DNA of 6,712 nt from RGIG7111 sp036839975 (GTDB taxonomy: Bacteria; Bacillota; Clostridia; Peptostreptococcales; Anaerovoracaceae): the NCBI GenBank assembly GCA_036839975.1, contig DAISVU010000034.1, positions 1 through 6,712 of the forward strand, read 5' to 3'. This document shows positions 1 through 6,712 of this stretch, in pieces. A model generated the notes under the pieces. It saw only the letters and a program-made list of their open reading frames with translations, made no database searches and was not told the origin of the DNA. The position numbers and the translations under genes are program-made. How positions within the stretch are numbered: the stretch's first letter is position 1; each line of letters opens with the position of its first letter.

Positions 1-1772
1 GGTCGGCGTCTTTTACTGTTGTTACTAATCGACTCTCCTTTATTGTTGTTATTAATCAACAATTCACCTATAAGTTCTTCTTTACCCTGTTCAACCAGTT
101 TCTTTGCTCTAATAAAAGTTGAAGGCTTAATGTCGCGTAGCTTATGTTCTTCAGATGATCCTTCCTCACCCTGTTTAACCGGTTTCTTCGCTCTAATAAA
201 GGTTGAAGGCTTAATGTTGCGTAGCTTATGTTCTTTAGATGATTCTTCCTCAAACGTCTTTATGTATCCTTTATTCTTCTCATATAAGTGTCTAATCGGT
301 TCATCAAACATTGCGGATTTGAATTCTTTGCAGAATTTTTCTGTTCTCACTTCTGTAAGACAATTAGAAACAGGCTCGCTTACTTTTCCAATATACCTTT
401 TATCAGTCAAGATTAATAACAGCTTCAATTTTGGAATTAAACACTTAGAAACTTTCTTTTCATCAAACAATGGCTCACAGGGTTTTTTGCCCGTCAAAAG
501 ATGGGACAAAAAATAATACTTCATCATTGATTCAAGTTTACTTTCTGTTGAGTTTTGTATGAACGGCAAAAGCCAGTACAGTGCCATATTGAACTTTTCA
601 GTATCCGAATTGCTATTTTCAAGAGCCAAAAGCATCTTATTCAAATAACTCCCTACATCTACCTTTTTATTCCTAATCCAATTTAGTACGTTAACCTCAT
701 CCTTTAATTTTGAAAATGCATCAATTCTTTCTTGATCACTTTTAGCATAGACAAAAAAACAATTCCCGGATATCGACAGTCCTAAGATACTTTTAAATTC
801 ATTCTTATTCTTATCTATCATACATTTTTTTATTTTTAGCAATTCTTTTTCTACCATGTCTCGATAATATCTTAATGGCATATGATTATTAACGAAACTC
901 ACTCCAATAGAAATTGACATCTTTTTGACCTTGTCCAGTTTCTCAATTTCGTCATTGATCTCAGATATCATATTTTTTATTATTTCTACCGAATCCAACA
1001 TACCATCTATTGTGACAGCATAAAAAATATCATCACCGGCAACGTAGAAGGGAAATATTTTTCCTTGCAAATCATTTCCAGTTTTTACTCTCTCCGCAAA
1101 TGAATCGTTATTGATTATTCCATCCAGGATTTTGCTGAGTTTATTGTAGTTTTCGTACTCTTTTATATTTGCAAAAGTTTCCCCCAACCCGTCTATGTCG
1201 GCTTTTACCACTGCTATTTTACCGTTTGTACTCTCAACTTTATTTGGTGCATTTTCAGTTACAAGATCATCAAGATTTTTTGCAAAAACACTATTCACCT
1301 CTTTCAAATTCCGTCCAATGTCACTTTCATTCAGTTCTGTAAAGCTAAATAACAGTTCCCTATTTTCTCTTATAACAGTATTTTTTGCCTTATTCCCTTT
1401 GAATTCTTTTGTAATTTCGCTTATTATCTCCATCTCATTCAGATTATCATATTCTTTAAATAAATAATTCAAAAATACATTCCCGTCATATTTTATATAG
1501 GCCCACTCGAACAATTTTTTAAATATATCGCTGCAGTCTTTTTCTGATAAGCTTGTAACAAAAATAATCTTTCCCGAAGCTTTTAATATCTTTTTATCTA
1601 TTGCATATCCGGATACTATTTCACTCATTATGTTAGCACTAACATTTTCTGAAGCATCTACAATTGTCGCCAGTGCTTTAGCATCATTCTGCATACCGGA
1701 TCTCAAATCATCAAGTCTCTGAAATATATAACTCTGTATCTTTTCTACTTGTATGCCTACTACATGAATCAT
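1..1772 (-). CDS. Cas10-family palm-domain polymerase/cyclase-like protein, 3' end outside window
   Basis: I translated 590 codons from ATG 1772 without meeting a stop, so the gene leaves the window at its left edge. The N-terminus (residues 3-24, with the core IQSYIF at 12-17) matches the first, degenerate palm of Cas10/Cmr2 proteins. A second palm follows, with KADIDGLG at 190-197 (D192, D194), AGDD at 245-248 in place of GGDD, and a SISIGVSF strand at 286-293. In Cas10 these acidic residues bind metal and make cyclic oligoadenylate from ATP, so polymerase or cyclase activity is plausible here. I see no N-terminal HD nuclease and no CxxC zinc ribbon between the palms, unlike typical type III Cas10. 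Residues 350-490 look helical. Then come two 28-residue repeats (508-563) and a hydrophilic basic stretch ending KRRR. Start choice: AAGGAGGA lies 8 bases upstream, inside the end of the preceding gene, and the gap is 4 bases, so translation is probably coupled. Family: fairly sure. Role: unknown. Confidence 0.8.
   Translation of the reverse strand, partial: MIHVVGIQVEKIQSYIFQRLDDLRSGMQNDAKALATIVDASENVSANIMSEIVSGYAIDKKILKASGKIIFVTSLSEKDCSDIFKKLFEWAYIKYDGNVFLNYLFKEYDNLNEMEIISEITKEFKGNKAKNTVIRENRELLFSFTELNESDIGRNLKEVNSVFAKNLDDLVTENAPNKVESTNGKIAVVKADIDGLGETFANIKEYENYNKLSKILDGIINNDSFAERVKTGNDLQGKIFPFYVAGDDIFYAVTIDGMLDSVEIIKNMISEINDEIEKLDKVKKMSISIGVSFVNNHMPLRYYRDMVEKELLKIKKCMIDKNKNEFKSILGLSISGNCFFVYAKSDQERIDAFSKLKDEVNVLNWIRNKKVDVGSYLNKMLLALENSNSDTEKFNMALYWLLPFIQNSTESKLESMMKYYFLSHLLTGKKPCEPLFDEKKVSKCLIPKLKLLLILTDKRYIGKVSEPVSNCLTEVRTEKFCKEFKSAMFDEPIRHLYEKNKGYIKTFEEESSKEHKLRNIKPSTFIRAKKPVKQGEEGSSEEHKLRDIKPSTFIRAKKLVEQGKEELIGELLINNNNKGESISNNSKRRR
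84..251 (-). repeat. Two tandem 84-bp direct repeats inside the Cas10-like gene
   Basis: Two adjacent 84-bp copies (168-251 and 84-167) encode 28 residues each, at 508-535 and 536-563. Both contain HKLR(N/D)IKPSTFIRAKK. I count 7 differences in 84 bases, of which 5 change the amino acid (E/G, K/E, N/D, P/L, K/E). The frame is preserved. The high identity suggests a recent in-frame duplication in a hydrophilic, charged C-terminal segment. Confidence 0.93.
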
Positions 1773-1776
1773 ACGC

Positions 1777-2712
1777 TTATTCCTCCTTCTTCGAGTCTTT
1801 ATCGCATACACATTCTCCACTAAACATTTTCACATAATCCATATGTGGGAAAAATATCGGATTATTGATAAGCATTAAAATCTGATTGAATTGAAACACA
1901 AATGACATAAGTTCATTCCCCTTCACTTTATAATTGTCTAATTTCTGTTCCAATAAATATTTTATAGCACTTTTATTTTCTTCACCTGGTTTAGCATCCA
2001 ATGGAAGCAAACTACTTTTATATTTTTTCTTGTATTCACCTGCATAATCAAATTTCTTGTACATATTACATCTTATATGCCAGTCCAATAAATCTTCATA
2101 TACCTTATTAAAATCAATTCTGATGTCCTTCTTCTCATCTGCACTAATTACAATATCAAATTCGCATTCCCAGAACTTCTGTTTAACTTCTTCTCGATTC
2201 CTTTCTTCGGACTTGTCTGTTCCCGTGATATAGCACAGAATTTTCAATGGGTTTGTTGACTCTTGTGTTCTGCTCGAAGTCTCGGTTACAATTTGGGATG
2301 CCATTCTGACAACGACATGTTCTCCTGTTTCCAATTCCTTTATTTTTTCACACCAAGGTTGCAAGTCTTCTTTTTTTTGGCTTTTACTCTTACATTCAAC
2401 AACTGCTGCCACCGCCTCAACCGGTACGAATTTTATCATTCCGTATTTAAAAATATACGGAGTATATTGTTCATCGTATATAGCCAAATCCACTTCGTTA
2501 GATATGTTTCCCTTAGAGTCCACTATGAACACCCCGCGTTCTATATTAAATTTTTGCGGAATGATTCTTTCAAACATAGACTTCCAAATTTCTTCACGAT
2601 TTGATCCTTGTGTAGTTGGTTGATCGCATATGTATTTCAATTGATTTACAATGTCATTACCCATGGTCAAATAGTTCTCCTTAATATGCTCTAAATATTT
2701 CCCTTCATCCAT
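1777..2712 (-). CDS. DUF6602-like protein with PD-(D/E)xK nuclease-type motifs
   Basis: This is a complete 311-residue protein. Its first third has the pattern I associate with the DUF6602 family and, more broadly, PD-(D/E)xK nuclease folds: GSNRE at 36-40 (E40), an 'IPQKFNIERG' stretch at 51-60, NEVDLAIYD at 72-80 with D75, and VVECKS at 104-109 giving the E106-x-K108 pair. E40, D75, E106 and K108 would form the usual metal-binding catalytic set, so a functional DNA or RNA nuclease is possible. The C-terminal half (about 205-300) is helical with aromatic residues and lacks a motif I know. No signal peptide or membrane segment is evident. It lies 90 bp after cas2 and 4 bp before the Cas10-like gene, so it is probably the partner or effector of that protein. 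The start is supported by GGAAAGG 8 bases upstream of the ATG. Family assignment is from memory of motif order; the biochemical role is inferred. Confidence 0.8.
   Translation of the reverse strand: MDEGKYLEHIKENYLTMGNDIVNQLKYICDQPTTQGSNREEIWKSMFERIIPQKFNIERGVFIVDSKGNISNEVDLAIYDEQYTPYIFKYGMIKFVPVEAVAAVVECKSKSQKKEDLQPWCEKIKELETGEHVVVRMASQIVTETSSRTQESTNPLKILCYITGTDKSEERNREEVKQKFWECEFDIVISADEKKDIRIDFNKVYEDLLDWHIRCNMYKKFDYAGEYKKKYKSSLLPLDAKPGEENKSAIKYLLEQKLDNYKVKGNELMSFVFQFNQILMLINNPIFFPHMDYVKMFSGECVCDKDSKKEE
1781..1788 (-). promoter_or_regulatory. Strong Shine-Dalgarno site of the Cas10-like gene
   Basis: AAGGAGGA ends 8 bases before ATG 1772 and overlaps the last codons (Lys-Glu-Glu) of the DUF6602-like gene. 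It fixes the start and suggests that ribosomes finishing the upstream gene reinitiate here, which ties production of the two proteins together. Confidence 0.8.
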
Positions 2713-2720
2713 AATTCAGT

Positions 2721-2727
2721 CCTTTCC
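2721..2727 (-). promoter_or_regulatory. Shine-Dalgarno site of the DUF6602-like gene
   Basis: GGAAAGG sits 8 bases before ATG 2712 and supports that start. The 90-bp gap upstream of it (2713-2802), which separates this gene from cas2, contains no convincing promoter, terminator hairpin or CRISPR repeat. It does have a short GC-rich patch (2784-2793) in otherwise AT-rich DNA. Confidence 0.65.
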
Positions 2728-2802
2728 ATCGTTATTAAATTTAACATTTTAAAAGCCATTTGTGCTCAGTTTATACTCAACCTTACCGCCGCCGTATTAT
2801 GC

Positions 2803-3081
2803 TCATATAAATCTACTTGTTGCATCATCAATTTTCGCCCAAAACCTTTTTTCAAGCCATCTTTCTCCTCTGCTTACAAAAACCAAAACGGAATCCCGAT
2901 CAGGGCGTATATACTTTTTGATCTCATACTCCAATTCTAAAAGTTTAGGTTTTGTTACGTTACCCTCAAAAACAGATTTCTGTATATGCACTAAGTATTT
3001 TTTACATGCGGAAAACACTTTACGCTGTACTTTCGCGCTCTCATCATCGCAATAGATGTCATATACAAGAATCACATACAT
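2803..3081 (-). CDS. cas2: CRISPR-associated protein Cas2
   Basis: Cas2 forms the dimer that bridges two Cas1 dimers in the spacer-integration complex. The protein is 92 residues, normal for the family. It opens with MYVILVYDIY, the first beta strand ending in the conserved aspartate D8, and has HIQKSVFEG in the middle, the hallmark Cas2 segment. The C-terminal strand region (DSVLVFVSRGERW) also fits. A GTG at 3090 could begin a protein three residues longer, but that codon lies within the AAGGTGA ribosome site; ATG 3081 has that site 5 bases upstream and gives the typical Cas2 N-terminus. The gene follows cas1 after about 105 bp, a larger gap than elsewhere in the operon, with a candidate promoter inside. 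No CRISPR array follows, though that is a common place for one. Identification is secure. Confidence 0.95.
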   Translation of the reverse strand: MYVILVYDIYCDDESAKVQRKVFSACKKYLVHIQKSVFEGNVTKPKLLELEYEIKKYIRPDRDSVLVFVSRGERWLEKRFWAKIDDATSRFI

Positions 3082-3086
3082 AATAG

Positions 3087-3093
3087 TCACCTT
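3087..3093 (-). promoter_or_regulatory. Shine-Dalgarno site that decides the cas2 start
   Basis: AAGGTGA lies 5 bases before ATG 3081. Because it overlaps the alternative GTG at 3090, it argues for the ATG as the true cas2 start. Confidence 0.7.
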
Positions 3094-3127
3094 TTCTATC
3101 TATAGCGGATTGATTATCTGCCACTGC

Positions 3128-3155
3128 ATCATATGCGTAATAAAATTCGTTTCAA
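3128..3155 (-). promoter_or_regulatory. Candidate sigma-A-type promoter upstream of cas2
   Basis: On the minus strand a TTGAAA box (3150-3155) is followed after 16 bases by TATGAT (3128-3133). Each differs from consensus at one position. Transcription would start near 3121 and leave about 40 bases before the cas2 ATG. It could give cas2 and the two accessory genes their own transcript. Such matches arise by chance in AT-rich DNA, so this is tentative. Confidence 0.35.
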
Positions 3156-3185
3156 ATATAGATCTCATGCTATCAGCACTGCTAT

Positions 3186-4178
3186 TTACCACCACATCCT
3201 AAATCCCTCGTATTCCTTTTCTCCAGTTATATGCTTAATAAGTTTGTAACATTCGAGTCGCATCAAATATCTGTATGACACATTTCTGCCAAGTTCCTTA
3301 TGCTTAATTGTTCTTTTGAGACGATCGTCGAACTCTTTAATAATACTTTTTCTCCCTTTGTCCTTTAGGTATGTAAAATTTGACGCCTTTTCAAAATCGT
3401 TCTGAGTTATTTGATTTTTGTTCAGCATAGAAAATAACATTCTGTCTACAATAAGCGGTTTAAAAACTTCGGTTATATCAAGTGACAGTGAAAATCTTCT
3501 CGTTCCGGGTTCATGAAGATAACTTATATAAGGCGATAAGCTGGTTTTATAGATTTCTGCCAGTGCCACACTGTAAATCAAAGAATTGATAAATGAAATC
3601 AGCGAATTAATCATATTATCGGGTGGTCGTTTTACTCTTTTTTGAAAGTCAATATCTTGTTTCACAATACTGTTCCATGTTGAATAGTATGTTTTGCGTA
3701 TATTACCCTCTATTCCCATCAATTCTTTAACTGTTTTTACTCTTGGAATTGATTTGCCCAAAGCTTCTATTTCGTTCATGGGATTTATTAAATCTATTGA
3801 ACGCTCATTATAATACCTTAGATTTCTATGCATGTTATGATAGGCTGCATCAATAAGTCTTTTAGCTATAATAAGCCTTTTTGCTGAATCCTTATAATGT
3901 TCGACCTGCTCTACTAAAATATTGCCTGAACCGCTATTTTCACGCGGAAAAAAGCTACCACTATAAAAACCATAATAATTAAACAAATGCATAACGACAT
4001 TATTTTGAGCCATGAAGTTCAACGCTTTTGTATTTATCCCTGCTTCTCCAAACAAGAATATTTCATCCAACATCTCAATTTTTAAATTTCGTTTATCGCC
4101 ATCTTGAGTACAATATTCCAAGTTGTTATCACGTCTTTTTAATTCACCGCTGCTGAACAGATAATAAGTTTCACCCAT
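3186..4178 (-). CDS. cas1: CRISPR-associated integrase Cas1, type I-B-like
   Basis: Cas1 is the metal-dependent integrase that inserts new spacers into the CRISPR array together with Cas2. The 330-residue protein has an N-terminal beta-rich domain (about 1-85) starting GETYYLFSSGELKRRDN, and a helical catalytic domain. The three metal ligands are recognisable: E157 in LMGIEGNIRKTYY, H222 in SYLHEPGTRR, and E237 in SLDITEVFKP, with D234 beside it. The enzyme therefore looks active. The frame stays open further upstream, to an ATG at 4232 that would overlap cas4 by 31 bases, but AAGGAGA 5 bases before ATG 4178 and the family's usual N-terminus favour the shorter form. The gap to cas4 is then 23 bp. 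Sequence style and gene order fit type I-B; the subtype is inferred. Confidence 0.96.
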   Translation of the reverse strand: MGETYYLFSSGELKRRDNNLEYCTQDGDKRNLKIEMLDEIFLFGEAGINTKALNFMAQNNVVMHLFNYYGFYSGSFFPRENSGSGNILVEQVEHYKDSAKRLIIAKRLIDAAYHNMHRNLRYYNERSIDLINPMNEIEALGKSIPRVKTVKELMGIEGNIRKTYYSTWNSIVKQDIDFQKRVKRPPDNMINSLISFINSLIYSVALAEIYKTSLSPYISYLHEPGTRRFSLSLDITEVFKPLIVDRMLFSMLNKNQITQNDFEKASNFTYLKDKGRKSIIKEFDDRLKRTIKHKELGRNVSYRYLMRLECYKLIKHITGEKEYEGFRMWW

Positions 4179-4183
4179 TTTTC

Positions 4184-4190
4184 TCTCCTT
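4184..4190 (-). promoter_or_regulatory. Shine-Dalgarno site that decides the cas1 start
   Basis: AAGGAGA lies 5 bases upstream of ATG 4178, within the short cas4-cas1 gap. No comparable site precedes the alternative ATG at 4232, so the 330-residue Cas1 is preferred. Confidence 0.75.
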
Positions 4191-4201
4191 CTTTGCATAA
4201 T

Positions 4202-4693
4202 TCAGCAATAACAATATGCGTAGAAAGCGCATTTATCGCATATTTTTGTTTTTTTATGTGAAGGTGGCGACTTAAGATTTTTAATTTCTTCAATGCCTTT
4301 CACTATTTCATCTAATTCTTCTTTGTCATGCTCACTCAGTAAAACTTTTTTTCGTTCTCGGATAATCGGATAATCTATCATTCCATATTCAATTTTAATT
4401 CCTTTTTGCTCCAAATAGTACATGTAATATTTCATCTGCCATATACCCGCCTCTTCAATCGATTTGGACTTTTTAATGTCATGCAGTACCTTCCATTTTT
4501 GGATAAAGTCAATATTTATATTACCATCAATTGAAATATGTTTATGGGCATTTGAATATGTAGCCTCGTCTATTATTTTGCCTATGTTTACATTTTCATC
4601 GTATTGTTCAAGATTGATCCCTCTTATATGATACCAAAGTTTCTTATGGCAAACAAAATAGTAATATATCATTATTCCTGTTACTCTTTCCAT
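4202..4693 (-). CDS. cas4: CRISPR-associated exonuclease Cas4
   Basis: Cas4 is a RecB-like nuclease with an iron-sulphur cluster. It trims prespacers and helps select and orient them by their PAM for Cas1-Cas2. The protein is 163 residues from ATG 4693, the short size usual in type I-B. Cluster cysteines are C15 (YYFVCHKKLW) and the C-terminal group C152, C155, C161, with an extra C163. The RecB-type nuclease core shows D62 (INIDF), HDIKKS at 71-76 (D72, K74) and Q86 in WQMKYYMYYLEQKGI. The family often has Glu rather than Asp in the x-x-K motif, but Asp is compatible with activity. An in-frame ATG at 4705 would add four residues and start 3 bp after cas3; I prefer 4693 because GGTGG lies 5 bases before it, although both are plausible. 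Identification is secure. Confidence 0.93.
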   Translation of the reverse strand: MERVTGIMIYYYFVCHKKLWYHIRGINLEQYDENVNIGKIIDEATYSNAHKHISIDGNINIDFIQKWKVLHDIKKSKSIEEAGIWQMKYYMYYLEQKGIKIEYGMIDYPIIRERKKVLLSEHDKEELDEIVKGIEEIKNLKSPPSHKKTKICDKCAFYAYCYC

Positions 4694-4708
4694 TGTTTCC
4701 ACCATACA

Positions 4709-6712
4709 TCATATCATTCGAGCAAATATATCTTCCGCCGTATTATCTTTCGCCTTCATCCTATTGACACCTACATATTCATCATATTCGATGTCGGCAA
4801 TATGTATACTCCAATTAGGTGTAACTCTCATATCAACGGATTTTATCTTTTGAAATATAAAAAGTGGTATATCTACGGTGAAATCTTCAAGTTCCTGCTT
4901 GATTTTCAGCCTTTCATATTTGGGCTCATTACAAAAATTTCTATTTCGTAATTTATTTATTTTCGCTTTAATTTCTTCCTCAAATTCACCATATATTACT
5001 TTTGGTATAACTTCTACAGAATTTATATTACGAAATATCCGATTCACTTCTTTTTTAGTATAGTCGCCCGGTTCTATAACTCGCAGTGAATCTTTTGCCA
5101 GTACATACCTACTATAAAACTTTGAGTTTCTCAGATTGGAGCTTGTATATATTCGATTAATCAGTTCCTGTTTTTTAGACTCATTGACTTTGCCATCTAT
5201 TTCTTTAATTGCTTCTACACTCAGCTTGAAAATTTCATCATCGACGACAGTGCCGACACCGCTTGGCTTTAAAATATCATTCCCTAAAAATACAAAACAA
5301 TTATATCCCTCGTTCTCAAATATTCGTTTTCTATAGCAACGTCCCATTCTCTGAAATAAACCGTTTATGTCAGACAACTCGGTTATTAAAATATCAAAGT
5401 CAATATCCAGAGACGCCTCTACAACTTGAGTACAAATCCAAATGCCTTTTTCGGTATTCCCTTCCTCGGTAAACGCTAATATATCACTCTCAATTCGTCT
5501 TCTGTCCTTTTTAATAAAGCTGCTGTGAAAAATGCGAACCCGGTCAATAAAAATTTCGTCTTCCATTAATTCTTGATAAATTCTCTGGGCCTCTTTTACC
5601 GTATTACAAATCACAAGAACTTTATTATCGGCAAATAGGGACTTTACAAATTCCGAATCTATATTTTTATCAAAAGTTTTAATGCTATGACGAACATCAT
5701 CATTTATGAAAGGATCCGGCAATTCAAACGGAATCTTCAAAGCACTAAATTCATCAATTAAAAACGGTGGCATAGTAGCCGTTAATATTGCAAAACTTCC
5801 ACCCGCTGCAACAATCCATTCTAAAGCTACAATGATGACCGCAAGGAGTCCCGGATCGTACATTTGGATTTCATCAATTATAATTTTAGAGTATGCCAAT
5901 GTCGCAAGTTTTATTTCACTGCCCGCATATTTATAACAAAAATCAAATATCTGATCTATCGTACATATGGTAAGAGGAATGCTAAGTTGCCTTGTATTAT
6001 AAATATATTCATCAAGTTCAAACGCATCATTCGAAAAATCATTCTCATTCAATAGCTTCAGATATTGAGCGGCGATATCCGAATGCAGCAGGCCCACCTT
6101 TTCAGAAAGTCCACAATCTATATTTTGGATTATCCTTTCGTATATCGAATTGATTGCTGTTTTTAGCGGCAATGTAAAGAAACCTTTATTATTACCTATC
6201 CACAGTAAGCCGGCTTCAGTTTTACCCATTCCTGTCTGTGCCACTGCAATAATATTACGATTTTGATGTGCTTTCATATATAACTGCAGCTTGTTCCAAT
6301 GTATTCGCGGATTTTTCACCTGAAGCTTTTTCAACATTTTCTCAAGGTGTGCCTCAATAAAATTGCTTGGAAATTCTATTTCTTCATGTGCACTTGCGGC
6401 ATAATCGATTTTATTTAGCAAACCCTTAATTTTGCAGTATTCAATATAGGATTCTTTTCGTTCATCATAGCATAAATCAGCAGGTATAATTCTTGACAGA
6501 TCAAAACAAAAGAAGCGCTGACTCGGAATTTTTCTCACCCTTATTTTTTGTAATTCCGGGGTTTTGAAATTCAACTCTTTGTGTTCCAATGTTTCTTTTT
6601 CTTTAGACAATCTTTCTTTTATTGTTCCGATATCCTCTCCTATCTCTCCTCTTGCATGATGGAAATATACCGATGCGATCAATATTTTTTTTCGCAAAGA
6701 AACACGCCGAAC
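4709..6712 (-). CDS. cas3: CRISPR-associated helicase-nuclease Cas3, 5' end outside window
   Basis: Cas3 is recruited by Cascade to target DNA, then unwinds and degrades it. The frame is open at the right edge, so the N-terminal HD motif is missing from view. Residue numbers here count from TTG 6697, which is probably internal. The end of the HD domain is visible as VYFHHAR (His13, His14) and KIDYAAS (D98). The superfamily 2 helicase follows: Walker A TGMGKT 155-160, LPLKTA 177-182, DEIQ 275-278 as the DExx box, TATMP 306-310, ICNTVKEA 363-370, QVVEASLDID 424-433 and QRMGRCYR 449-456. A Cas3 C-terminal domain ends the protein at TGA 4709-4711. All helicase motifs are intact, so the enzyme looks functional. 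Fusion of HD and helicase is typical of I-B and several other type I systems. cas4 follows within 15 bp. Identification is secure. Confidence 0.95.
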   Translation of the reverse strand, partial: VRRVSLRKKILIASVYFHHARGEIGEDIGTIKERLSKEKETLEHKELNFKTPELQKIRVRKIPSQRFFCFDLSRIIPADLCYDERKESYIEYCKIKGLLNKIDYAASAHEEIEFPSNFIEAHLEKMLKKLQVKNPRIHWNKLQLYMKAHQNRNIIAVAQTGMGKTEAGLLWIGNNKGFFTLPLKTAINSIYERIIQNIDCGLSEKVGLLHSDIAAQYLKLLNENDFSNDAFELDEYIYNTRQLSIPLTICTIDQIFDFCYKYAGSEIKLATLAYSKIIIDEIQMYDPGLLAVIIVALEWIVAAGGSFAILTATMPPFLIDEFSALKIPFELPDPFINDDVRHSIKTFDKNIDSEFVKSLFADNKVLVICNTVKEAQRIYQELMEDEIFIDRVRIFHSSFIKKDRRRIESDILAFTEEGNTEKGIWICTQVVEASLDIDFDILITELSDINGLFQRMGRCYRKRIFENEGYNCFVFLGNDILKPSGVGTVVDDEIFKLSVEAIKEIDGKVNESKKQELINRIYTSSNLRNSKFYSRYVLAKDSLRVIEPGDYTKKEVNRIFRNINSVEVIPKVIYGEFEEEIKAKINKLRNRNFCNEPKYERLKIKQELEDFTVDIPLFIFQKIKSVDMRVTPNWSIHIADIEYDEYVGVNRMKAKDNTAEDIFARMI

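Noticed and set aside
84..251. The tandem repeat as a possible CRISPR or mini-array
   Set aside because: There are only two directly adjacent 84-bp copies with no unique spacers, and they are translated in frame.
68..253. A 61-codon minus-strand frame with an internal repeat
   Set aside because: It is an out-of-frame reading of the 84-bp tandem repeat inside the Cas10-like gene; the long frame with Cas10 motifs is the real one.
19..516. A 165-codon plus-strand open frame
   Set aside because: It is antisense to the Cas10-like gene and has no ribosome site or recognisable domain; its internal repeat only mirrors the coding repeat on the other strand.
2263..2604. Plus-strand open frames opposite the DUF6602-like, cas2, cas4 and cas3 genes
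   Set aside because: All are antisense shadows of genes with clear motifs and have no domain or ribosome site of their own.
4179..4232. An 18-residue N-terminal extension of Cas1 overlapping cas4
   Set aside because: It has no ribosome site and a hydrophobic sequence atypical for Cas1, whereas ATG 4178 has a strong site 5 bases upstream.
6695..6697. TTG as the true start of cas3
   Set aside because: The frame continues upstream to the window edge without a stop, and the visible protein begins within the HD domain, so the start must lie outside.

Overview
The window is AT-rich DNA in which every gene is read from the minus strand. Strong purine-rich Shine-Dalgarno sites and short or absent gaps suggest a low-GC Firmicute, probably of the Clostridia. 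That assignment is an inference from composition and gene style; no taxonomic marker is present.

In transcription order (right to left) the window holds: the 3' part of cas3, covering the end of the HD nuclease and the whole helicase (6712-4709); cas4 (4693-4202); cas1 (4178-3186); cas2 (3081-2803); a gene for a DUF6602-like protein with a PD-(D/E)xK nuclease-type motif pattern (2712-1777); and a long open frame starting at 1772 that leaves the window at base 1 without a stop. cas3-cas4-cas1-cas2 is the usual tail of a type I CRISPR-Cas operon, most likely I-B. The interference genes (cas5, cas7, cas8, cas6) are not in the window and would be expected to the right.

The unexpected part is the left 2.7 kb. 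No CRISPR array follows cas2. Two tightly coupled genes follow instead. The second encodes a Cas10-family palm-domain protein of at least 590 residues. It has a Cas10-like N-terminal 'IQSYIF' segment, a D-x-D-x-L-G motif and an AGDD motif at the place of the Cas10 GGDD. It shows neither an HD domain nor a zinc ribbon, and its C-terminus carries a recent 28-residue tandem duplication. The DUF6602-like nuclease and the Cas10-like polymerase/cyclase may form a nucleotide-signalling immune module, or the start of a type III-like complex, attached to a type I adaptation and interference operon. The pairing is visible in the sequence; its function is inference.

There is no RNA gene, insertion sequence, terminator hairpin or CRISPR array that I can support. 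The only sizeable non-coding gaps are about 105 bp (cas1-cas2, with a candidate promoter) and 90 bp (cas2-DUF6602). No gene-free stretch exceeds 300 bases.
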